DNA of 64,000 bases from Tahibacter aquaticus (GTDB lineage Bacteria > Pseudomonadota > Gammaproteobacteria > Xanthomonadales > Rhodanobacteraceae), in NCBI RefSeq assembly GCF_004363655.1, contig NZ_SNZH01000020.1, positions 81,776-145,775 on the forward strand, written 5' to 3'. Made by a program: the position numbers and the translations under genes. Below the pieces are notes generated by a model that made no database searches, was not told the DNA's origin, and worked only from the letters and a program-made list of their open reading frames with translations. Shown piece by piece: positions 25,439 through 34,068 of this stretch. The stretch's first letter is position 1; every line of letters begins with the position of its first letter.

Positions 25439-26731
25439 TTACGTGCGCACGGTGGGCAGCTCTGCCCACCGCGTCGTGTAGGCCGAGGACAACGCCAGCC
25501 GACGCATGTGCCAGACTCGCTCGCCGGCCAAGCCGGCGGTCCCGGGCGCGATCGCGCCTCGCCCCCACCGCTGGCTTGCCGCATCCAGTACTTCGCTCAG
25601 CCTCGCCCGCTTGGCGTCATGCTGGGGCTGATCCTCGAACAACCCGGCCTGCCGAGCCCTGCGCGGCGCCAGCTCCAGCAGCCGGACGCCGACCTTGTGG
25701 TAGCGGAGCCCTGGCCGGTGTATGGCCCGGACCAGGCGAACCGCTACGGCGACCAGGTGGAGCACGTCGTCAGTCGCCGCCGGGAGGTTCTCGCTGCGCA
25801 CGGGGTGGTGCTGCGGCTCGCCGGGGGTAAACCGGTTTGTCTCCAGGAATACCTCAATCCTCCCCGTGACCGCGCGTTCGACGCGCAGCTTTTCCACGGC
25901 ACGAACGACGTGCGCGCGAGCGCTCTCCAGTACCGGTTCGAGCTGCGTCGTCGGTTCGCCGAACGAGCGCGCCGACTGAATCTGACTTTTGGCCGCCGGC
26001 TGGTGTTCGATTTCCAGGCACGCCTCGCCCCGGAGTTCGCGAACAATCCGTTCCATGACCACGGAAAACCGCTGGCGGAGGCTGGCCGCGTCGGCGTCGC
26101 GCAGATCGGCGACCGTATAGATACCCGCCTCCGAAAGTTGCGGCACCAACCGTCGACCAATGCCCCAGACGTTCCCCACGTCGATATCGGCCAACAGCCC
26201 GCTCAGACGCTCGGATCGCAGACGCGTCAAGTCGCAGACGCCACCCCAAGCGTCCTGCTTTTTCGCGATGAAGTTCGCGAGCTTCGCGAGCGTTTTCGTC
26301 GGGCCAACGCCCACGCAGACCGGCAATCCGCACCAGCGGCGGACCCGCTCCCGAATGGTTTTCCCTAGCTCGGTCGCATCAGCCTTCGGCTGGCCGCTCA
26401 GATCGAGGAAGCATTCGTCGATCGAGTAGACCTCAAGATCCGCGCGGGGCACGAACTGGCCCAGCACCTCGACGACCCGGCGAGACAGGTCCCCGTAGAG
26501 CACGTAGTTGCTGCTGAAGGCAATCACGCCGTTCTGCTCGGCGATGCTACGACAGTGGTGCCACGGCGCAGCCATCTTGATTCCCAGCGCTTTGGCTTCG
26601 GCCGAACGGCTGACCACGCACCCATCGTTATTGCTAAGCACGACTACCGGCTTGCCCTCGAGCGCTGGTTGGAATAGCCGCTCGCAGCTCACGTAAAAGT
26701 TGTTGACGTCGACCAGCGCAATCCGTCGCAT
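25439..26731 (-). CDS. umuC: UmuC, catalytic subunit of error-prone DNA polymerase V (Y family)
   Basis: 430 residues, full length. Catalytic acidic residues are present: D8 in [13 protein letters not shown] and D105/E106 in [13 protein letters not shown]. The little-finger domain and the C-terminal DUF4113 segment ([24 protein letters not shown]...[12 protein letters not shown]) are complete. It performs translesion synthesis with processed UmuD. GGTGAGGT precedes the ATG; umuD lies 43 bases upstream on the same strand and the SRAP-like gene 15 bases downstream, so the three form an operon. Confidence 0.96.
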   Translation of the reverse strand: MRRIALVDVNNFYVSCERLFQPALEGKPVVVLSNNDGCVVSRSAEAKALGIKMAAPWHHCRSIAEQNGVIAFSSNYVLYGDLSRRVVEVLGQFVPRADLEVYSIDECFLDLSGQPKADATELGKTIRERVRRWCGLPVCVGVGPTKTLAKLANFIAKKQDAWGGVCDLTRLRSERLSGLLADIDVGNVWGIGRRLVPQLSEAGIYTVADLRDADAASLRQRFSVVMERIVRELRGEACLEIEHQPAAKSQIQSARSFGEPTTQLEPVLESARAHVVRAVEKLRVERAVTGRIEVFLETNRFTPGEPQHHPVRSENLPAATDDVLHLVAVAVRLVRAIHRPGLRYHKVGVRLLELAPRRARQAGLFEDQPQHDAKRARLSEVLDAASQRWGRGAIAPGTAGLAGERVWHMRRLALSSAYTTRWAELPTVRT

Positions 26732-26774
26732 ACCTCACCTCCCCGGCCGATTCCCGGCCGAACCAGCCGAACGC

Positions 26775-27374
26775 CTAGAGCTTGTGCAGCACGCGCGTCG
26801 CCACGCCCCAGATCTCCAGGGTTTCGCCAGGAGCAACAATCCGTTCGGGGAAGTGCGGATTTTCCGAAACAAGCACCGGCTTGCCGCCCCTGATACGCAA
26901 CCGCTTGATGAGCAGTTCGCCGTCGACCGCGGCCACCACCACGGAGCCGTCGGTCGGCTCCAAGGCGCGGTCCACGACGACTTCGTCTCCGTCGTGGATG
27001 CCGGCTCCGAACATGCTCCAACCTGAGGCCCGGACGATAAACGTCGCTGCCTCGTGGCCTTTCCGGATCAGGTGGGCGTTGAGGTCGATGGTGTCCTCAA
27101 CGTAATCGTCCGCCGGCGATGCGAAGCCGGCCGGGACCCGATAGCCCATCAGAGGCACGTGAACCTCACGGCCCGGCTCGGTCCGCCGCATGTTCTGGGC
27201 TCGGACGCCCTCGTCCTCAAGCGCTTTTTGCTCCCGGTAGGCCTCGAGGAACGCAACCACCGCCGGCACTTGGCTCTCCGGCACACGCACGGGTTGTGTG
27301 GATTCGCCGAAGGTGCCGGATCCGGGTTTGCGACCGGCACCGGGGCGGGGACCGCCGTGGAGAGGGGGTGTCAT
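26775..27374 (-). CDS. umuD: UmuD-type S24 autoprotease, subunit of DNA polymerase V
   Basis: 199 residues from the ATG at 27374, chosen to give the MTPPLHGGPRPGAGRKPGSG start; upstream codons extend through unrelated sequence. The likely self-cleavage site is A82-G83 (VPAG-F), the nucleophile is S120 (ASGWSMFG) and the general base K157 (ELLIKRL). The ~55-residue GAGRKPG-type N-terminal extension and long arm are typical of plasmid- and island-borne UmuD proteins. A perfect 9-bp inverted repeat lies 13-36 bases before the start and could be the operator. The companion UmuC gene follows. Confidence 0.93.
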   Translation of the reverse strand: MTPPLHGGPRPGAGRKPGSGTFGESTQPVRVPESQVPAVVAFLEAYREQKALEDEGVRAQNMRRTEPGREVHVPLMGYRVPAGFASPADDYVEDTIDLNAHLIRKGHEAATFIVRASGWSMFGAGIHDGDEVVVDRALEPTDGSVVVAAVDGELLIKRLRIRGGKPVLVSENPHFPERIVAPGETLEIWGVATRVLHKL

Positions 27375-27386
27375 GTTCGGAACTCG

Positions 27387-27410
27387 CTTGATTGCTGTGC
27401 GGCAATCAAG
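27387..27410. promoter_or_regulatory. Perfect inverted repeat upstream of umuD (candidate operator)
   Basis: CTTGATTGC and GCAATCAAG flank a 6-base spacer TGTGCG, 13 bases before the umuD ATG. It does not match the CTGT-N8-ACAG LexA box. It is in the right place to be a repressor operator for the umuDC operon, or a hairpin over its ribosome-binding region. The 27411-27579 stretch to the divergent DUF72 gene shows no other element I recognise. Confidence 0.5.
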
Positions 27411-27579
27411 ACTACACCGTCCACCGACGGACGGCGCGCGGGATCGACGGTGAAAAACCGTAACCACCGTGGTGGCTGGGATACCTGATCGGCCAAGTGT
27501 CTGTGTGGGAGCCCGGTCGGCACCAGGCGTCCGGAGCGTTTGCACGCCGCATTAAGGTCTGGCCGTTCAGCATAGCCCC

Positions 27580-28500
27580 ATGGGTGAGATCCTCGTGGGC
27601 ACGGCGAGCTGGACGGACGCGACGCTCATCAAGTGCGGGCGGTTCTATCCGCGCGGCTGCAGCTCTGCCGAGGCCCGCCTCCGGCACTACGCCGAGATTT
27701 TTCGGCTGGTCGAGGTGGATTCGTCGTACTACGCCTTGCCCAGCATCCGGAACGCGCAGCTCTGGGCGGAGCGCACGCCCGACGACTTTGTTTTCAACGT
27801 GAAGGCGTTTCGCCCCCTGACCGGCCACCAGACACCCCGGCGGGCGCTGCCCCAGGACATCTTGCGCGCCCTGAACCTCAGTGCCGACGGCGCCCCGCTC
27901 TACGCCTACACCTTGCCTCCGGAAATCGTCGACGAACTGTGGCGGCGCTACCTCGCGGCCCTGCAGCCGTTGAAGGACGCAGGCAAGCTCAAAGCGTTGC
28001 ACTTCCAGTTCCCGCCCTGGTTCACCGCCAAGCGGTCGAACTACGCCTACTTGGAGGAAGTCCGGCACCGGCTGACCGGCTACTTAGTGGCCGTGGAGTT
28101 CCGGCACGAGAGCTGGATGACACAGGAGCGCCGGGACGCCACTCTGGCGTTCGAGCAACAGCATGCGTTCGTCAACGTCGTAGTGGACGAGCCCCAGGGC
28201 GCGCGCAACTCCATCCCGTCGGTTTGGGGCGTGACCAATCCGGAACTCGCGATCGTTCGGCTGCACGGGCGCAACGAAGCGACGTGGAACCTTAAAGACT
28301 CGACGTCGGCCAGCGATCGGTTCAACTACGACTACAGCGACGAGGAACTTGCCGCTTTGGCGGAGCCCATCCAGCAGCTAGCGCGCTCCGTGGTCCAGGT
28401 GCACGCGATTTTCAACAACAACTTCGAAGATCAGGGCCAGCGTAACGGGCAGACTCTGATGAAGCTGATCGGGGGCGTTAGGCGGCAAACGCGGATTTAA
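27580..28500 (+). CDS. DUF72 family protein (YecE-like)
   Basis: 306 residues. Family hallmarks are ILVGTASWTDATLIK at the N-terminus, VEVDSSYYALPS, DDFVFNVKAFRPLTGHQTPR, ALHFQFPPWF, VAVEFRHESWM, and the C-terminal VQVHAIFNNNFEDQGQRNGQTLMKLI. The fold is a TIM barrel of unknown activity. DUF72 genes are often found near DNA-repair genes on mobile islands, which fits its divergent placement beside umuD. The frame is intact and codon use matches its neighbours. Confidence 0.9.
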   Translation: MGEILVGTASWTDATLIKCGRFYPRGCSSAEARLRHYAEIFRLVEVDSSYYALPSIRNAQLWAERTPDDFVFNVKAFRPLTGHQTPRRALPQDILRALNLSADGAPLYAYTLPPEIVDELWRRYLAALQPLKDAGKLKALHFQFPPWFTAKRSNYAYLEEVRHRLTGYLVAVEFRHESWMTQERRDATLAFEQQHAFVNVVVDEPQGARNSIPSVWGVTNPELAIVRLHGRNEATWNLKDSTSASDRFNYDYSDEELAALAEPIQQLARSVVQVHAIFNNNFEDQGQRNGQTLMKLIGGVRRQTRI

Positions 28501-28554
28501 GTCGGGTACCGACGGACGTCGCCGTCAAAGCGCACGAGCAACGCAAAGCGCGGG

Positions 28555-28821
28555 CTACGCTGAGCTTTTAGGCGCCGTCAACGCGATGATTGCGCGACCG
28601 GCGCCGCCGGCAACGATCAGCGCCAGCCCCACAGCGACCGAACCACCAAACGCCATCAACGTCGCCCAGAACGAGTTGAGGCCCGCTGCCCGCGTCAGAG
28701 GGTCCGGTCCATTGATGAGCAGAACGACCAACTGGATCACGGCGATGAGGATAGCGAGAACGCCGACGACGCTGAGCCCGACTGCAGCGGCTGTAGCGAT
28801 GCGGTAGTGGGTGCTGGCCAT
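28555..28821 (-). CDS. Small two-helix membrane protein, unknown function
   Basis: 88 residues with two to three hydrophobic stretches (AAAVGLSVVGVLAILIAVIQLVVLL and AFGGSVAVGLALIVAGGAGRAIIAL) separated by a short polar loop. Upstream reading is CTAAAAATCGAGCC-like with GGAGCAGTC just before ATG. Nothing in it indicates a function. It is oriented away from the HU gene, with a long perfect inverted repeat in the shared upstream region. Confidence 0.6.
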   Translation of the reverse strand: MASTHYRIATAAAVGLSVVGVLAILIAVIQLVVLLINGPDPLTRAAGLNSFWATLMAFGGSVAVGLALIVAGGAGRAIIALTAPKSSA

Positions 28822-28854
28822 GACTGCTCCTAAAAATCGAGCCTAGAAACGCGA

Positions 28855-28887
28855 CACCCCGCGGAACCAGGGGGATTCCGCGGGGTG
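28855..28887. terminator. Perfect 12-bp inverted repeat, possible terminator or attenuator
   Basis: CACCCCGCGGAA and TTCCGCGGGGTG around a 9-base loop, 33 bases upstream of the small membrane protein gene (minus strand). On the minus strand it is followed by TCGCGTTTCTAGG, a partial T-rich stretch. Being in a 5' leader, it could be an attenuator of that gene rather than a terminator of an upstream one. The remaining ~210 bases to HU contain a likely HU promoter (CATACTTTT near 29070). Confidence 0.5.
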
Positions 28888-29101
28888 CCGGTGACGTGGC
28901 GGAGTGTGGTGCCACACAACGCTTACGCGCAGAGCGGCTTGCGGGCGGCTCACCGATGCAGGTAACAGCTGACGGCACCCAGGTCGGTGCTCGCGCTCGA
29001 AGAGCCGGTCGCGGACTCCCGCGGCGTGTGCACGCGGTCGTGCTTTCACGGCGCGTGCAGGACGCCGTGCCATACTTTTCGACTTTTCCAGGAGAAACCC
29101 T

Positions 29102-29380
29102 ATGAACAAGTCCGATCTGATCCAACGCATCGGCGAAGAACTCGACCTGCCCCGCGTGACGAGCGAGACCTACCTCAACGCCGTGTTGAACCAGATCTCC
29201 AAGGCGCTTGCTGCCGGCGAGTCCGTCGTCCTGCCTGGATTTGGCGCGTTCGAAGTCCGGGAGCGCTCGGCGCGCACGGGGCGCAACCCCCAGACCGGCG
29301 CCGCGATCGAGATCGCCGCCGCCAAAGCACCGGCGTTCAAACCGGGCGCCGCCCTCAAGAAGGCCGTGGCCGGCGTGTGA
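29102..29380 (+). CDS. HU family nucleoid DNA-binding protein
   Basis: 92 residues, the standard HU/IHF size. MNKSDLIQRIGEELDLPRVT is the N-terminal helix pair; VLPGFGAFEVRERSARTGRNPQTG is the DNA-binding arm with the conserved RNPQTG tip; the C-terminal AFKPGAALKKAV completes the fold. HU bends DNA and aids replication, recombination and repair. CAGGAG lies 8 bases before ATG. In this accessory setting it is more likely an element-borne paralogue than the housekeeping copy, but sequence alone does not decide. Confidence 0.95.
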   Translation: MNKSDLIQRIGEELDLPRVTSETYLNAVLNQISKALAAGESVVLPGFGAFEVRERSARTGRNPQTGAAIEIAAAKAPAFKPGAALKKAVAGV

Positions 29381-29538
29381 AATCCACTGGCCTGTGCGCC
29401 ATCGGGCCGGCCAGAGTAAAACGGACGCGCCGCATGCCCGCAGGAACGCCGATGAGCCGCGCGTAATGCGTCGCGGCGCGTCCCGACGGAAACACAAACC
29501 GCGGCGTGCGACGTACGCCGTCGATCGCCGGCAGAGAA

Positions 29539-29584
29539 AGCGATCGGCCCGTTAACCAGGGGCAAGGCCGGCGGGCCGATCGCT
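29539..29584. terminator. Perfect 13-bp inverted repeat between HU and hemerythrin genes
   Basis: AGCGATCGGCCCG and CGGGCCGATCGCT separated by a 20-base loop, in the gap between the convergent HU (plus) and hemerythrin (minus) genes. Reading leftward, the arm is followed by TTTCTC. It is well placed as a bidirectional terminator. The 29381-29538 part holds no gene. Confidence 0.55.
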
Positions 29585-29608
29585 GCGCAAAACGAACAGC
29601 GGGAAGGA

Positions 29609-30159
29609 CTACGCCCCCTCAGCGCGCGGCGATACCGAAACGGGAACAACGCGGACAGTCGCCTGCTGACCCTTGCTCTGGTTGGATCGGTCCGCCTCAA
29701 CGTCGGCCATCATCTGCTGCTTGAGCGCCAGCGCGAGATCGCCCATGGCGACCAAGTCCAGCTCGAGCTTCTCGACGCGCGGGAATAGTTCCTTCTCCTC
29801 TTCCCTCACGTGGTGCTCGACGTATTCCTTGAGCACCGTCACATGCGCGCGGACCATGGGCCGCGAGGCATCTTTGCCGTTCATGCTGGCGATGAGTCCG
29901 TGCAGCGTTCCGTGTTCCACCGTGGCTTCGCACGTGAGGTCTTCCCCCTCCTTGTCGAGCAACGGTAGGACGGCGGGATAAAAGGCGTCTCTTCGATCTC
30001 CGCATGGATGCTGAGGGCCTGACCGATCTGGCTGGCAAGTGCAGCCTGTTTCTTGGCGTTTCCGTCGGATTCGTCGAAGGCGGCGAACAGTGTTTCGACT
30101 TCGCGGTGATCGGCTTTCGACAGGTCGATGATGGCTGCTGCTGCAGGGCGCGTGGCCAT
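29609..30159 (-). pseudogene. Hemerythrin HHE domain protein with a single-base frameshift
   Basis: The ATG at 30159 (GGAG upstream) starts MATRPAAAAIIDLSKADHREVETLF; after residue ~56 (IHAEIEE) the frame breaks and resumes one frame over as FYPAVLPLLDKEGEDL. It then continues through VEHGTLHGLIASMNGKDASR and EYVEHHVREEEKELFPRVEKL to the stop at 29609. The His/Glu ligands of the non-haem di-iron site are present across the two pieces. One missing G near 29989-29993 (GAAGAGACGCC where GAAGAGGACGCC would restore the frame) explains the break. Such proteins handle O2, NO or iron. It may be a sequencing error or a genuine pseudogene. Confidence 0.8.
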
Positions 30160-30258
30160 GGTTGGCTCCGTTGGCTGGGGTGTCTGAGTACCTTGGCTGG
30201 TGGGGCGCCGCAGAAGTTGCGGCGCTCAAAAAACGTGTTGCTCGAACGTCGAGCTTGA

Positions 30259-30420
30259 TCAGCGATTGCCGGCATCTGGGCTGTTCGGGGTGCCGTTCGG
30301 GTCGTCCTTGCCGCGCGAACCGTCGTCGCTGTCGGACTGGCCGGGCCGGTTGCCGCCGCCCTTGTTGCTGCCGGTGCCCTGACCCTGACGTCCACTCTGA
30401 TACTGGTTACGAACCGATGA
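30259..30420 (-). pseudogene. Remnant of a Gly/Gln-rich hydrophilic stress-type protein
   Basis: On the minus strand a frame ending at 30259-30261 reads NQYQSGRQGQGTGSNKGGG, then NRPGQSDSDDGSRGKDDPNG and TPNSPDAGNR. It has no start codon in frame. Its composition and the terminal GNR/TNR ending resemble the tail at 23196-23420, suggesting two copies of the same small gene family in this zone. It lies just upstream of the hemerythrin gene. Confidence 0.4.
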
Positions 30421-30523
30421 CCAGATTTCGGTTATCGCCGGCGTAGTAGCAGAATCGCTGACTGTGACCCTTCAAGCCTGCAGCGGAGTTGGCAGCGAAA
30501 CCGCCAGCAATTCGGGCTAAACG

Positions 30524-31027
30524 GTGACCGTGGCCATGGCCGAGCACTACCTGGGCCGTCCCATCCGCAACGTGCTCGACGTGGGCGGCGGCGAAGGCGC
30601 CTGGCAGGCGCCACTGCATGCCTTGCGGCCGGATGCGCGCTACCTGGGCCTGGATCCCAGCGAATACGCCGTGTCGCGCTGGGGCCGCACGCGCAACCTG
30701 CGCCTGGCCACGTTCGCGCAGCTGGCCGAGCTGCGCTTCGACGAACGCTTCGACCTCATCGTCTGCGTCGATGTGATGCTTTACCTGCGCCGCAGCGAAC
30801 TGCTGCGCGGCCTGCCTGGCATCGTCGAGCAGCTCGAAGGGCTGGTCTTCATCAAGGTCTATACCAGCAAGGACACCCTGGTCGGCGACATGGAAGGCTT
30901 CAAGCGCCGCAGCCCGCAGTGGTACCGCCAGACCTTCGCCGAAGCCGGCCTGCTCTCGGTCGGCTCCATGGGCTGGGTGGGCCCGCGCCAGGCACCGTGG
31001 ACGACGGCGATGGAAGCGGCCAGCTGA
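30524..31027 (+). CDS. Class I SAM-dependent methyltransferase, N-terminally truncated
   Basis: 167 codons from a GTG; an in-frame stop lies 7 bases upstream. The SAM-binding motif NVLDVGGGEGAW, the acidic LGLDPSEYAV strand, and FDLIVCVDVMLYL (motif post-I) identify a Rossmann methyltransferase; WYRQTFAEAGLLSVG completes the core. Relatives usually carry ~40 more residues in front, and no ribosome-binding site precedes the GTG, so the gene has probably lost its 5' end. Substrate unknown. GC and codon use are higher than in the adjacent remnants. Confidence 0.7.
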   Translation: MTVAMAEHYLGRPIRNVLDVGGGEGAWQAPLHALRPDARYLGLDPSEYAVSRWGRTRNLRLATFAQLAELRFDERFDLIVCVDVMLYLRRSELLRGLPGIVEQLEGLVFIKVYTSKDTLVGDMEGFKRRSPQWYRQTFAEAGLLSVGSMGWVGPRQAPWTTAMEAAS

Positions 31028-31057
31028 CCCCGTCGCCGGCCGCCGCCGGCGCGGCGT

Positions 31058-32947
31058 TCAGCGCTCCAGGCCGTCGGCGAACAAGCGGTCCAACTTAAGT
31101 ACCTGGATGCCGTTGGCGATCAGGTACAGATGCGCGTCGGCGCTGACGCGTGGCCGCGAAGAGCCGATTGGCAGCTCATGCAGCAGCTGCGGCTGCGACG
31201 GATCGCTCAGGTCCCACTCCTGCAGCTTGGCAGCCCTCGACACGTAGAGACTGCGGCCGTGCATCTGCGTGCCGTTCAGGTATTGGGCGCCGATGAGCGC
31301 GCGCAGCTGCGGCTGCGTCGGATCACTCACGTCGACGATCTGCACGTTGCCCTGGCAATGCATGGCGGCCAGCCCGCGGCGTGCGTCGACCTCCAGGCCG
31401 AAGCCGAAGCAGGTCGTCACACGACCGAGCAGCTGCGGCGACTGCGGTGTAGAAATGTCCATAATTAGCAATTCGCCCTGGCCGACGCTGGGGTTGCCTA
31501 TCGCATACAGCCGGGTTCCCTGCACGACGAGATGGTCCATGTCCGGCACGGGCACGCTGGCAAGCTGCACCGGCGCGGCCGGATCGCGCAGGTCGACGAT
31601 GGCCAGACGATACGCGCCGCTACCGACGTAGTGAGCGGCATGCAGAATGCCGCCGCGAACGGCCGCAGACTGGATCTGCGGCACCGACCAGGAGCCCAGT
31701 ACGGTCAGATTGTCGTCGCTGCCTATCGACGCAACGCCGATCGTGTCCTGGCGCCGAAAATAGGCGCGGTCGCCTTCGATCGTGAAAGCTTCGGCGCCAG
31801 CCTGCTGTCCGTTCAGCAGCAGGTTCTGCCGGCTCAGGCGAACGAGGCTGTGGCGGTCGAGCACGTGGACCGAGAGATAGTTGGGCACGAACAGGCGATC
31901 GCCACGAAAGACGATGTCTACGACGCTGGTTACCGACGGCAGAGAGGCCGTACCGGTCAGCGTCGGCGTCGTCGGCCGGGTCGCATCCAGCCGCTGCAGG
32001 TCGCCGCTTTCGTAGCCGAGCAAGGCGTGCGTGCCGCTGCGCTGGACCAGCAGCGGCAGCCCTGCGCCCGCGACGAAGGGTACCGTCGCGGATATCACCG
32101 GCTGCGTTGGCGTGGTCAGGTCGATCACCTGGATCTGGTCACGATCGATGTTCCAGGCATGGCCGTCGAGCAGCAGCGACAGGTCCGTGGGCAGCGGTGT
32201 GCTGGTAGAGACCGGCTTTACGTTGGCGGGGTCAGCGATGTCGAACACGCCCAGTGTCTCGCCGAAGGCGAACGCGTAGTTCCCTGCGATATCGATACGG
32301 TTCCAGGCGCCGCCGAGGAGCGAATTGCCCAGCGACAGCGGCGACAGCGGCGCACTGAAGTCGAAGGCGCCGACCGTGGCATAGCCGAAGTCGTCGAGAC
32401 CGGAAAAGTACAGTCGATCGCCGACCAGGGCGACGCCGTCGTAGGGCGCGGAGACTGTGCTGACCTGCTGGAACGTGAGGTTCTGCGGCTGCGCCAGGTC
32501 TGCGGCGAAAATGCCGTCATAGCGATCGAATACGTACAGGCGCTGGCCGATCACCCGCATCGTATTGAGTGCGAAATACGGACCCGGGTGGTACTGCGTG
32601 GAGCCCAGCAGCACCGGCTGCTCGGGATCGGCGAGCGAGTACACGGCGATGCCCGATTCGGGTTCGGCGCGGTAACCCGCGTAGAGATAGTCCCCATGGC
32701 GTTCCAGCGCAACGATGAAGCCGCGTAGCGGCTGTGTGCGCGTGTCACCCAGCGCATTGATCATGCCTGCGCCCTGCCTCCACGCGGTGACCGTGCAGCC
32801 CGTGGAAAGGTAGAACACGTCGCCATGTTCGGCGGTCGCCTGGATCCCGCCGCCGCGCGCCAGCAGCAGCTGGGGCGGTGCGGTGGGTTCGGCGGCAGCG
32901 GCGGCGCACAGCAGCAAGCCCAGGGCCAGCAACGCAAAGTATTTCAT
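31058..32947 (-). CDS. Secreted LVIVD-repeat beta-propeller protein
   Basis: 629 residues from the ATG at 32947, which gives a clear signal peptide (MKYFALLALGLLLCAAAAA-EP) behind GGAGGACCCG; a longer frame upstream lacks one. The mature protein contains many ~45-residue LVIVD-type repeats recognisable as AVYSLADPEQPVLLGS, VFDIADPANVKPVSTS, VIDLTTPTQPVISAT, IMDISTPQSPQLLGR and IVDVSDPTQPQLRAL. These form a WD40-like propeller. It is exported to the periplasm or outside; its role is unknown. The gene stands alone, between a truncated methyltransferase and an IS21 remnant. Confidence 0.85.
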   Translation of the reverse strand: MKYFALLALGLLLCAAAAAEPTAPPQLLLARGGGIQATAEHGDVFYLSTGCTVTAWRQGAGMINALGDTRTQPLRGFIVALERHGDYLYAGYRAEPESGIAVYSLADPEQPVLLGSTQYHPGPYFALNTMRVIGQRLYVFDRYDGIFAADLAQPQNLTFQQVSTVSAPYDGVALVGDRLYFSGLDDFGYATVGAFDFSAPLSPLSLGNSLLGGAWNRIDIAGNYAFAFGETLGVFDIADPANVKPVSTSTPLPTDLSLLLDGHAWNIDRDQIQVIDLTTPTQPVISATVPFVAGAGLPLLVQRSGTHALLGYESGDLQRLDATRPTTPTLTGTASLPSVTSVVDIVFRGDRLFVPNYLSVHVLDRHSLVRLSRQNLLLNGQQAGAEAFTIEGDRAYFRRQDTIGVASIGSDDNLTVLGSWSVPQIQSAAVRGGILHAAHYVGSGAYRLAIVDLRDPAAPVQLASVPVPDMDHLVVQGTRLYAIGNPSVGQGELLIMDISTPQSPQLLGRVTTCFGFGLEVDARRGLAAMHCQGNVQIVDVSDPTQPQLRALIGAQYLNGTQMHGRSLYVSRAAKLQEWDLSDPSQPQLLHELPIGSSRPRVSADAHLYLIANGIQVLKLDRLFADGLER

Positions 32948-33044
32948 CGGGTCCTCCTGACCGAAAGGGAGAGGCGTATTGCGCCGGATCGAGCGCGTTC
33001 CTCTGCGGATAGGACGCACAGGCAGCACGGATTCCCCCAAGGCG

Positions 33045-33355
33045 GGGCAAAGGTTGCAGCGCCTGGCGCTCCTGGACCCGCCGATACGCCGGACGCGAGT
33101 TGATCTCGCGAATCGGACGCTGATCGGCTGTATCGGCCAGCCAATGGCGTAGCTCGGTGTTGGCCAGATCGATGGTCAGCGCCACATAGGCCGCCTGCAG
33201 CCGAGTGATCAGCGGGTATCCAGAAGCACTCGCGAAAAATGGCGAATGAAACGCTCCACCTTGCCCTTGGTCTGGGCCCGATACGGCGCTCACAACTTCG
33301 GCTCAAACCCGTAGATCCTGGCCTGGTCCCACAGCGCCGCATGAAACCGGTGCAG
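33045..33355 (-). pseudogene. Remnant of IS21-family IstA transposase (C-terminal part)
   Basis: Across several minus-strand frames the IS21 IstA C-terminal text can be read in order: HRFHAALWDQARIYGFEPKL, then APYRAQTKGKVERFIRHFSR, and LTIDLANTELRHWLADTADQ with RPAYRRVQERQALQPLP. In-frame stops and at least one frameshift interrupt it. The catalytic Glu segment GKVER survives, but the N-terminal DNA-binding half and istB are gone. It sits directly upstream of the LVIVD gene and is an old insertion scar, distinct in sequence from the IS21 element at 59.3 kb. Confidence 0.75.
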
Positions 33356-33554
33356 TCCTTCACGGGGGCGAACTCGCGGCGTTCCAGAGATTTTTGGGCA
33401 CCTATGCGTGGCAGCAGCAGATCCACTTTAGCCGTTAGATCTAGGCACTTTCGCATTTTTACCTGTAATGAAGGCGCCCGTTTTCGTTACACCTTGGCCG
33501 ACCCAGTCTCTTACGCCGGGAATACACTTCGGGCCGACATCCCGGAGGCAGGCC

Positions 33555-33779
33555 ATGCTGCTGAACATCGACAAGCCCACCAAGCAAGCGATCTTTCACC
33601 CCCTTGGCGCCGAGTGCGCCCACGTCCCCGATCCCCTCGGAACCGAGCACGAGCTAATCGGCCGCATGGGCCGCGACGGTGGTTGGTTCGAGGCGGCGAC
33701 GCTGGCCGACGCCCGGGCAACTACGTCGCGCGAGGCGCCGGTGCTCGAGGCGCAAAGCTGCCACTACTGCGGCGGCTAA
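33555..33779 (+). CDS. Small hypothetical protein
   Basis: 74 residues from the ATG at 33555, with CGGAGGCAGG upstream. The product MLLNIDKPTKQAIFHPLGAE continues with AHVPDPLGTEHELIGRMGRD and ends with a CHYC motif and glycines. Nothing is recognised; the frame can be extended upstream to 33468, but the extension lacks a ribosome-binding site. The composition is plausible for a small soluble protein. The following ~290 bases to the tRNA remnant contain only a weak minus-strand ORF of 61 codons that I do not support. Confidence 0.45.
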   Translation: MLLNIDKPTKQAIFHPLGAECAHVPDPLGTEHELIGRMGRDGGWFEAATLADARATTSREAPVLEAQSCHYCGG

Positions 33780-34068
33780 CGGCAACTGTGTTTCAGAGAC
33801 TCAGTAGAGCGGAATCACGAGCTTGACGGCTCGCGCCCTAGTACAGCCACACCGCTGAAATAGGCCATCCACTTGCCGAAATAGTGCTCAGCGCGCGCGA
33901 TCAATGATTGAGAGGCCATGGCGATCACCGCATACCGGGGCGCCAAATGTATACCGCCGAGCACGCCATAGAAAAAGGCCGCCACTGGCGCCCCTTTCAA
34001 GATGCTGTCCCTATGCTGTCTTAGGACTGCAGGGCGGACTTCACACTGTCCATACCCCCTGATTTAAA

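Noticed and set aside
33815..34000. 61-codon minus-strand ORF
   Set aside because: No ribosome-binding site and no recognisable product; could be a relic but cannot be supported.
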